NCBI GenBank assembly: GCA_031393505.1
Contig: JANMVX010000270.1
Span: 1 to 64,000 of the forward strand
Source: JANYHF01 sp031393505
GTDB taxonomy: Bacteria; Pseudomonadota; Alphaproteobacteria; Rhizobiales; Hyphomicrobiaceae
Length of the DNA stretch: 64,000 bases
Direction: 5' to 3'
The position numbers and the translations under genes are program-made. The notes under the pieces are model-generated. The model saw only the letters and a program-made list of their open reading frames with translations, searched no databases and was not told the DNA's origin. Within the stretch, counting starts at the first letter, position 1. Every line of letters starts with the position of its first letter. Positions 58,506 to 64,000 of the stretch are shown in pieces.

Positions 58506-58975
58506 CCACCTCGGACTGTCAAAGCTATGGCTGTCCGGGCATCGACGCGCACCACGACGACGTTACCCGCCGGATCGAGAAGTTTGACATCGTAGACCAG
58601 GGCCGAACCTGACTTACGCAAGTTTAGGGCCAGAACTTGCCCCGGGTGGGCCTGACGCGCGCTGGCGACGATGCGGCCGACCGGCAAGGCGTCGCCGCGA
58701 TGCAGGGCGTTCCGCGCGTCGCCTTTGCCGCTATCTCCGCCGCCGTCTCCGTCTCCGTTGCCTTTGCCGCTGCCCTTGCCGCTATTGTCGTTGCCGCCGC
58801 CGCCTCCGCCACTCCCGCTGCCACCTCCGCCGCTCCCTCCGCCACCGCCACTGCCGCTATCGGCCCAAGCGGGCGCAGTCGGCGCCAGCACGGCGGCCAG
58901 CAGCGCCGCTCCGGCAAGGACCAAAAACCGTCTGCGCGGTGAAACTGGCAACATGCGAGTGCAACGATCGGTCAT
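58502..58975 (-). CDS. Exported PepSY-domain protein with Gly/Ser-rich linker
   Basis: 157 residues. A twin-arginine-like start (SPRRRFLVLAGAALLAAVLA) and signal peptide, then a long Gly/Ser/Asn linker (about 40-85), then a PepSY-like C-terminal domain: PVGRIVASARQAHPGQVLALNLRKSGSALVYDVKLLDPAGNVVVVRVDARTA. PepSY domains often bind or inhibit periplasmic proteases or sense cations. First gene of the operon with the regulator and kinase. Confidence 0.85.
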   Translation of the reverse strand: MTDRCTRMLPVSPRRRFLVLAGAALLAAVLAPTAPAWADSGSGGGGGSGGGGSGSGGGGGGNDNSGKGSGKGNGDGDGGGDSGKGDARNALHRGDALPVGRIVASARQAHPGQVLALNLRKSGSALVYDVKLLDPAGNVVVVRVDARTAIALTVRGG

Positions 58976-59038
58976 CGGTCGAGGATACTTCCAAGAGCAA
59001 GAGGCACAGAGTCAACTGCCGCATCCTGCCTTAGTCAA

Positions 59039-59054
59039 CCTGAACACAACCTGA
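59039..59054. promoter_or_regulatory. Candidate response-regulator box (11-bp direct repeat) between divergent genes
   Basis: CCTGA-N6-CCTGA, period 11, lies between the PepSY operon and the divergent small exported protein gene. OmpR-family regulators bind direct repeats with about one helical turn of spacing. A similar CTTGA-N6-CCTGA pair lies at 60424-60439 upstream of another small exported protein. Confidence 0.5.
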
Positions 59055-59132
59055 CATTGGCCCTAAGCGCAGCGTCACCACGGAAGGACGATAACTCTGA
59101 ACATTGGCAAGCAAATCAAAGGAGTAGGCTCG

Positions 59133-59534
59133 ATGCAGTCCTCAGTCACATTATCAATTGCGTTCTGTCTGTTAGGGGCGACAGCAGCCAGCGCCGCTGT
59201 GTCGCCTCAACTCGCCGGCTGGCGGGGCTTGGCTGTCGCCGCGGATGGGCGCGCGCGGCTTGCGCCCAGGCTAGAGGTTTTGGCGCGCAATGGCGCCGAC
59301 GACGCGGCCAGCCAAGAGGCCGGCGACGACCTGCTGGACGACCGGATGGGCCGGCGCCATCACCGTCGCGGCCGAGGCGGAGACGATCGCCCGAACCATG
59401 ACCGCAATGCCGACGGGGGCGGCGACCAGCAGGAGAACGAACACTCCGGCAACGATGGGTCCGGCTCCGGCGCCTCCAATTCTGGGTCGTCCGGGTCAGG
59501 CAAGTCGGGATCGGGCAATGGCGGCAAGGACTGA
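59133..59534 (+). CDS. Small exported low-complexity protein divergent from the PepSY operon
   Basis: 133 residues. Signal peptide MQSSVTLSIAFCLLGATAASA. The mature part starts AVSPQLAGWRGLAVAADGRARL and becomes His/Arg/Asp-rich (DDRMGRRHHRRGRGGDD) then Gly/Ser/Asn-rich. A strong site AAAGGAG precedes the ATG. The composition suggests metal or polyanion contact in the periplasm. It likely belongs to the same regulon as the PepSY operon. Confidence 0.7.
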   Translation: MQSSVTLSIAFCLLGATAASAAVSPQLAGWRGLAVAADGRARLAPRLEVLARNGADDAASQEAGDDLLDDRMGRRHHRRGRGGDDRPNHDRNADGGGDQQENEHSGNDGSGSGASNSGSSGSGKSGSGNGGKD

Positions 59535-60099
59535 TACCTATCTGCATTGATCTTGACCGATTGTCTTCTGGCAGATCGGAAACCAGTTTTGTGGGCGCAC
59601 AGCAGTGTGCCCGGCGCGCCGCATCCGCAGGTCTATCGGTGTTGCAAACCTGGCGCGCTGCTGCGCGCCCCAATCACCGATGAGTCAGCATCAACGACGT
59701 TTGGTCTGATCCGCGCCTGCCGCGTTCAGGCACGCAAATTGACGCGCCCTGCAGGTCTGTTCCTGCGGGGAATTTTTTGGCTGGTCACGATGCCGCAAAA
59801 CTCCAGGTTTCGCATTGACGCATTGAGACATGATTGGAACGGATGGGGCATTCACCGCTGGTCAAGCACCGTGTCGGCGATCACAAAAAAATTGAGGCCG
59901 CCGGACATCAGTGCCGCAGCCTCAATCTTGTACCGTCGAACGGACGTTCAACTCATCCAACATGCGACTGCAAAGGTGTCGCGTTTCCTTGCAGACGGTC
60001 GCTCCCCCAATTCCGCACGCGGCGGTCGCCGCAATCAGGCAGTATTGGCTTGCCGATCACGGCGTCTGTCCGACAGCATCATGCCCCCAAATGGCAGCG
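59535..60099. other. Intergenic region with a long 3' tail
   Basis: About 565 bases between two convergent small exported protein genes. A terminator for the minus-strand gene lies at 59885-59927. A frame open on the plus strand from 59547 has no ribosome site or recognisable product and is probably not coding. Nothing else was identified. Confidence 0.5.
59885..59927 (-). terminator. Intrinsic terminator for the minus-strand repeat-protein gene
   Basis: Reading the minus strand, stem ATTGAGGC (59927-59920) pairs with GCCTCAAT (59899-59892), followed by a run of about seven T. It lies about 170 bases after the stop at 60100, implying a long 3' UTR or a short unseen gene. Confidence 0.7.
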
Positions 60100-60351
60100 T
60101 CAGGCCATGTCAGCAACGGGTACGTCCTGTTTGACCGGATGGCCGGCGCCTTCGCCGCGCACGTGGCCCTTGGGATCGTCGGCGCCCTGGCGGGCAAGAA
60201 TGACGGGTGCGTCCTGCTTGACCGGGTGGCCGGCGCCTTCGCCGCGGACATGGCCCTTGGGATCGTCGGCGCCCTGGCGGGCGAGGCTCGGCGTGGCTGC
60301 GGCCAGCAAACCGGCGGCGGCAATTGTCGCAATCGAGATAAATTTACGCAT
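60100..60351 (-). CDS. Small exported protein with tandem 29-residue repeat
   Basis: 83 residues. Signal peptide MRKFISIATIAAAGLLAAATPSLA. The mature part is two near-identical copies of RQGADDPKGHVRGEGAGHP plus VKQD. An AGGAG site precedes the ATG at 60351. Repeated His, Asp and Gly suggest ligand or metal contact, but no family is recognised. A CTTGA-N6-CCTGA box lies upstream. Confidence 0.7.
   Translation of the reverse strand: MRKFISIATIAAAGLLAAATPSLARQGADDPKGHVRGEGAGHPVKQDAPVILARQGADDPKGHVRGEGAGHPVKQDVPVADMA
60118..60291. repeat. Tandem 87-bp duplication within the small exported protein gene
   Basis: Copies at 60118-60204 and 60205-60291 differ at only a few positions over the first 78 bases. 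The period of 87 (29 codons) keeps the reading frame. The high identity indicates a recent duplication. Confidence 0.8.
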
Positions 60352-60423
60352 AGGCTCTGCTCCTGAGGTTGATTGCACCGTTGAACTCGTGTCCGGTGCT
60401 GACAACAGAAGTAGCCCTGAGCG

Positions 60424-60439
60424 CTTGAACCTCTCCTGA
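60424..60439. promoter_or_regulatory. Second candidate regulator box (CTTGA-N6-CCTGA)
   Basis: An 11-bp-period direct repeat about 75 bases upstream of the tandem-repeat exported protein gene. It matches the box at 59039-59054 in spacing and in nine of ten half-site bases. Confidence 0.45.
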
Positions 60440-60475
60440 CGCCGATTGTCAGGACATCGTCAGATCAAGGATCCG

Positions 60476-61405
60476 CTAGTCCTTCGGAAAATCCAAGCCC
60501 ATTTCACGGTAGCGCTCGGGGTCGTCGCCCCAATTTTCGCGCACCTTGACGAACAAAAAGAGATGTACGGGCTTTTCGGCCATTTCGGCGATGTCCTTTC
60601 TCGCCTCCATGGAAATGGCCTTGATGGCGCGGCCCTTGTCGCCAAGCACGATCGCGCGCTGGCTCTCGCGTTCGACGAAGATGGTCTGTTCAATCCGTAT
60701 ACTGCCGTCTTTCAAAGGCTTCCATTGTGTGGTCTCGACTGTGGAGGCATAGGGAAGTTCTTCATGAAGACGATCATAGATTTTTTCACGCGTGATCTCG
60801 GCCGCCATCGAGCGGATCGGAGCGTCGGCCACTTGGTCTTCGGGGTAGAGCCACGGTCCTTCGGGCATGGCGGCCACGAGGTGCGCGCCAAGGGCTTCGA
60901 CCCCATGCCCGCGCTCGGCCGAAACCATGAAGGTCGCCTCGAAGGTCGCGCGCTCGTTCAACGTCTTGGCGAGCGCAAGGAGTTCCTCCTTGGGCGTCAG
61001 ATCAATTTTGTTCAGCACCAGGATGGGTTTGCTTGGCCAGTTGGCGAGGCGCTCCGTCACTTGTTGCACATCTTCGCTGAGGCCGCGCGCCGCATCGACC
61101 AGCAGTACGGTGATGTCGGCCTCGCTGGCTTCGCTCCAGGCAGCGCCCACCATGGCGCGGTCGAGCCGGCGGCGCGGCCGGAAAATGCCGGGCGTATCGA
61201 CCAGCACCAGCTGGCAGCCGCCGTGCATCGCGATGCCGCGAATGCGGCCGCGCGTGGTCTGCACCTTGCGGCTGACGATGGACACCTTGGTCCCGACCAG
61301 CCGGTTCACCAGCGTCGACTTGCCTGCGTTGGTGGCGCCGATGATGGCGACGAAGCCGGCGCGGGTCGGGCCGGTCCATTTCGGGGTCGTTTCAGCTTCA
61401 GTCAT
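60476..61405 (-). CDS. era: GTPase Era (16S rRNA/30S assembly)
   Basis: 309 residues. G1 GATNAGKS, G3 DTPG (in LVLVDTPGIF), G4 NKID, and a C-terminal KH domain with IVLGDKGRAIKAIS binding the 3' end of 16S rRNA. The ATG overlaps the rnc stop by four bases (ATGA). The usual downstream recO is absent here. Confidence 0.95.
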   Translation of the reverse strand: MTEAETTPKWTGPTRAGFVAIIGATNAGKSTLVNRLVGTKVSIVSRKVQTTRGRIRGIAMHGGCQLVLVDTPGIFRPRRRLDRAMVGAAWSEASEADITVLLVDAARGLSEDVQQVTERLANWPSKPILVLNKIDLTPKEELLALAKTLNERATFEATFMVSAERGHGVEALGAHLVAAMPEGPWLYPEDQVADAPIRSMAAEITREKIYDRLHEELPYASTVETTQWKPLKDGSIRIEQTIFVERESQRAIVLGDKGRAIKAISMEARKDIAEMAEKPVHLFLFVKVRENWGDDPERYREMGLDFPKD

Positions 61406-62103
61406 TGTGCGCTCTCCCAGATGCGTTCGCGCTCCAGGAACGCCCGTGCGGCGGCCTGTTCCGCCATGCGTTTGTTGGTGCCCGCGCCGCGCGCCGGCTT
61501 GGCGCCGTCGACACGAACTTCGGCGGTGAATTGTGGGGCATGATCGGGGCCGGCGCGCTCGACCTCGACATAAAGAGGGATGCTTTTTCGGCGGCCCTGC
61601 GCCCATTCCTGCAGCGCCGTTTTGGGATCGCGCTCTGCCTCCGCTCCCGCGCCGATCCGCGGCAGCCAGAGTTTGCGCACGACTTTTCGGGTGGCGATGA
61701 AACCGGCGTCCAGGAACACAGCGCCGAGCACGGCTTCGCAGGCGTCGGCCAGAATGCTCGCCTTGGTTCGTCCGCCGCTGGTCAGTTCGCTCCCGGACAG
61801 CAGCAAGTGGTCGCCAAGTTGGATATCGATGGCGACCTCGGCGCAGGCGCCGCGTTGCACCAGCGTGTTGAACAGGCGGGCGAGATCTCCCTCACGTGCG
61901 TCAGGGTTCATCTCGCACAGCAGTTCGGCGATCGCGAGCCCGAGCACCCGGTCGCCAAGGAACTCCAGCCGCTCGTTGTCGCCGGCCCCCTTGCCGTCGC
62001 GCGCACTGGAATGGGTCAGCGCCTGGCGCAACAGGGTTTTGTCCCGGAACTTGTGGCCGAGCGCTTTTTGCAGCGGTGCAGTGGTGTCGGTGACACGCGC
62101 CAT
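61402..62103 (-). CDS. rnc: Ribonuclease III
   Basis: 233 residues. Processes rRNA and other double-stranded RNA. The catalytic signature NERLEFLGDRVLGLAIAELL and the second acidic cluster LADACEAVLGAVFLD are intact. The dsRNA-binding domain occupies residues about 160-230. It lies between lepB and era on one operon, overlapping era by four bases. Confidence 0.95.
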   Translation of the reverse strand: MARVTDTTAPLQKALGHKFRDKTLLRQALTHSSARDGKGAGDNERLEFLGDRVLGLAIAELLCEMNPDAREGDLARLFNTLVQRGACAEVAIDIQLGDHLLLSGSELTSGGRTKASILADACEAVLGAVFLDAGFIATRKVVRKLWLPRIGAGAEAERDPKTALQEWAQGRRKSIPLYVEVERAGPDHAPQFTAEVRVDGAKPARGAGTNKRMAEQAAARAFLERERIWESAQ

Positions 62104-62130
62104 CAGATTTGGGTCATCAGCAATCGGCCC

Positions 62131-62913
62131 CTAGTACAGGAAGCCAAACAGCCTCGACCACCGGATGCCCGTAGGCCAGGTCCAGGGCCGCAACAGATAG
62201 CCATTTTCATTATAGGAGAAGAACACGATCTGCGCTTTGCCGACCAGATTTTCGAACGGCACGAAGCCGACCCCGCCATTGGGATCGCGGCTGTCGGAAG
62301 AATTGTCGCGATTGTCGCCCATCATGAAATAGTGGCCCGCCGGGACTTTGAAAACGCCCGTGTTTTCCAGGTTGCGATCAGGAGAGCGGTCGAGAACGTG
62401 ATATTTGACGCCATTGGGCAAGGATTCCTGGAACCGCGCGATGTGAAAATCGGTACCGCCTTTGTGTTCGGTAAAATCATCGACGCGCACGCGCGGCACG
62501 GGCTTGCCGTTGATGTAGAGGATGGTGTCCTGGACCTGGATCTCGTCCCCAGGCAGGCCGACCAGGCGCTTGATGTAGTCGATGTTCGGCTCGGTCGGCT
62601 TGCGGAACACGATCACGTCGCCGCGTTGGGGCTCGCCCGGCAACAGGCGGCCGGAAAAGCTCAGCGGCAGGACCTCGTTCCAGAAGAAGGTCGGGATGGC
62701 GAAGGAGTACTTGCTGAAGCCATAGCTGTACTTGGAGACGAACACGTAGTCGCCGACCAACAGGGTTCCTTCCATAGAGCTGGACGGGATCGTGAAGGGC
62801 TGGAACAGGAAGATGCGTACGACAAAGGCGATCGCCAGCGCCTGGATGACGACCTTCAGGATTTCCCAGAATTCTTCGGCTGTTGAGGCTTGGACTTCAG
62901 ACTTTACGGACAT
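62131..62913 (-). CDS. lepB: Signal peptidase I
   Basis: 260 residues. One N-terminal membrane segment (ILKVVIQALAIAFVVRIFLF), catalytic Ser in IPSSSMEGTLLVGDY, catalytic Lys in IDYIKRLVGLPGD, and the GDNRDNSSDSR box. Cleaves signal peptides after export. First gene of lepB-rnc-era. acpS, often upstream, is not seen; modC is there instead. Confidence 0.94.
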   Translation of the reverse strand: MSVKSEVQASTAEEFWEILKVVIQALAIAFVVRIFLFQPFTIPSSSMEGTLLVGDYVFVSKYSYGFSKYSFAIPTFFWNEVLPLSFSGRLLPGEPQRGDVIVFRKPTEPNIDYIKRLVGLPGDEIQVQDTILYINGKPVPRVRVDDFTEHKGGTDFHIARFQESLPNGVKYHVLDRSPDRNLENTGVFKVPAGHYFMMGDNRDNSSDSRDPNGGVGFVPFENLVGKAQIVFFSYNENGYLLRPWTWPTGIRWSRLFGFLY

Positions 62914-63026
62914 TCCGGCAGGCTCCTCAGCGCGCAACAGCGTAACGCCCAGGCGCGGGCGATCCCGCGGGGCTGGCTTGTCATACCCTGGAGCGGCGGT
63001 GCTGGCAAATACACGGTGGGATTGGG

Positions 63027-64000
63027 TTAGGGCGTGGGTTCAAAGGCAACAGCTTTCACGATCACATGGACGTTCAATCCAGGACGCAACGCGAGGCGGC
63101 TAACGGACACCGCGGTGAGCCGGGCCACGATCCGGTCGCCGGAACAGTCAATGAGCACATCGGTGGCGCCCGACCCAGCCTCGCGCAGCTCTTGGATACA
63201 GCCGGCAAGAATGTTCAACGCGCTTATCCCGGTCGGAACCGAAAGCGCGATCATCACGTCACGGGCGCGTACGCGCAGACGGACCAGTGCGCCGGGGGCG
63301 ATTGCGATTGCCGGAACCTGCCATAGGTTCCCCACCGAGCGCAGCACGGTCAGACCCGGCGTCGTGGTGGCGGCGGCGACCCAGGCCTCCACCACCGCAC
63401 CGGCCTCGCCGCGGTCGGCCGAAGGCAGCTGCTCTGCGTGCGTGAGCACCTCGCCGACGGGGCCGTTGGCAATCACGCGGCCAGCGTCCAAGACCACCAC
63501 GGTCGTGGCCAGCCGCACCACTTCGGAGAGGGCGTGGCTGACGTAAACAATCGGTATGCCGGCTTCGTCGCGCAGACGCTGAAGGAACGGCAGGATTTCC
63601 TCTTTGCGCGCCTGATCGAGAGCGGCCAACGGCTCGTCCATCAGCAGCAGGCGCGGTTCTGTCAGCAGCGCCCGGCCGATGGCGACGCGCTGTTTCTCGC
63701 CGCCCGACAGCCTTTGCGGCGCCCGTTCGAGCAGCGGACCGAGGGCGAGCAGCTCCGCGATTTGATCAAAGCGGGCGCGGCCGCGAATGCCCTCCTGTGC
63801 GAACCAGCGGCCGTAGCTGAGGTTTTGTCGCACGTTGAGATGTGGAAAAAGTCTGGCGTCCTGAAACACATAGCCCAGCTGGCGGCGGTGCGCGGCAACG
63901 TGCAGCCCAAGCGCCGTATCGGTAAGCGCCGTCCCATCCACGACCACGCGTCCCCGCTCCGGGCGCAGCAGCCCCGCGATGATGTTGAGGAGCGTGGTCT
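63027..64000 (-). CDS. modC: Molybdate ABC transporter ATP-binding protein (partial, N-terminus beyond window)
   Basis: At least 324 residues; the reading frame runs off the window end, where TTLLNIIAGLLRPERGRV marks the region just after Walker A. Visible are the Q-loop GYVFQDARLFPHLNVRQN, signature LSGGEKQRVAIGRAL and Walker B LLLMDEPLAALD. The C-terminal 90 residues form a TOBE/MOP-like molybdate-binding domain (LNILAGCIQELREAG ... VIVKAVAFE). modB and modA would lie beyond the edge. Confidence 0.85.
   Translation of the reverse strand, partial: TTLLNIIAGLLRPERGRVVVDGTALTDTALGLHVAAHRRQLGYVFQDARLFPHLNVRQNLSYGRWFAQEGIRGRARFDQIAELLALGPLLERAPQRLSGGEKQRVAIGRALLTEPRLLLMDEPLAALDQARKEEILPFLQRLRDEAGIPIVYVSHALSEVVRLATTVVVLDAGRVIANGPVGEVLTHAEQLPSADRGEAGAVVEAWVAAATTTPGLTVLRSVGNLWQVPAIAIAPGALVRLRVRARDVMIALSVPTGISALNILAGCIQELREAGSGATDVLIDCSGDRIVARLTAVSVSRLALRPGLNVHVIVKAVAFEPTP

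Noticed and set aside
56454..58595. 713-codon open frame on the plus strand
   Set aside because: It lies fully opposite the sensor kinase and response regulator genes, whose motifs are complete. It has no recognisable protein features.
59547..60134. 195-codon open frame on the plus strand
   Set aside because: It runs over a minus-strand terminator and into the tandem-repeat gene, has no ribosome site and has a shadow-like Arg/Ser-rich composition.

Overview
The window is chromosomal DNA from an alphaproteobacterium, most likely a member of Hyphomicrobiales (Rhizobiales). The base composition is GC-rich. It carries alphaproteobacterial marker genes: an NDUFA12-type complex I subunit, a DUF2155 protein, an RNase E with a large insertion in its S1 domain, class II NrdJ, and a long coiled-coil membrane protein like the Rhizobiales growth-pole-ring family. 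Housekeeping blocks alternate with small accessory islands, and the spaces between genes are dense with palindromic repeats.

Layout. 0-9.7 kb: tRNA-Leu(GAG), a PPOX-family flavoprotein, an ImmA/IrrE-type peptidase with a small basic protein, NrdJ, NDUFA12, a methyltransferase, a DUF2155 protein, tRNA-Met(CAT) and a sterol-desaturase-family protein. 9.7-13.6 kb: an accessory island with an EcoRV-family restriction endonuclease, a divergent C5-cytosine methyltransferase, and a lower-GC two-gene unit whose first gene is frameshifted. 13.6-19.7 kb: an OmpR-type regulator, an Hpt protein, the coiled-coil membrane protein, a TIGR02466-type oxygenase and a DoxX-like protein. 19.7-21.7 kb: two toxin-antitoxin pairs around a gene broken by a nonsense codon. 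21.7-35.1 kb: ilvB, exported proteins of unknown role, an orphan ABC binding protein, an RND efflux pump, a second GltX, and small membrane or exported proteins. 35.2-43 kb: mrcA and amiC on the minus strand facing away from rne. 43.3-49 kb: bepA-like, DsbA-like, aroQ, accB, accC and aat. 49.2-52.3 kb: a DevBCA/MacAB-type exporter operon. 52.3-64 kb: an HPF/RaiA-family factor, dnaE2, a PepSY-regulator-kinase operon with small exported partners, era-rnc-lepB, and the 3' part of modC.

The strongest unusual signal is a palindromic element (core GTGAAATCGCCAAATCG) inside two essential-type coding genes, nrdJ and dnaE2. In both it is read in the same frame and adds a loop peptide of shared sequence (VKSPxRE ... 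GDFTTSRL). It resembles in principle the protein-embedded palindromic elements of Rickettsia. At least five other palindromic repeat families lie between genes. One is nested inside another, and one supplies codons at the N-terminus of a signal-peptide protein.

Other points of interest are the EcoRV-type nuclease paired with a C5 methyltransferase, with a perfect GTTC-N7-GTTC (LexA-type) site between them; near-consensus LexA sites before dnaE2; an 11-bp-period direct repeat shared by two promoters near the PepSY two-component operon; and a normally contiguous gene cluster (accB-accC-aat with DUF2155-NDUFA12) split by about 40 kb. No CRISPR array, prophage or complete insertion sequence was seen.
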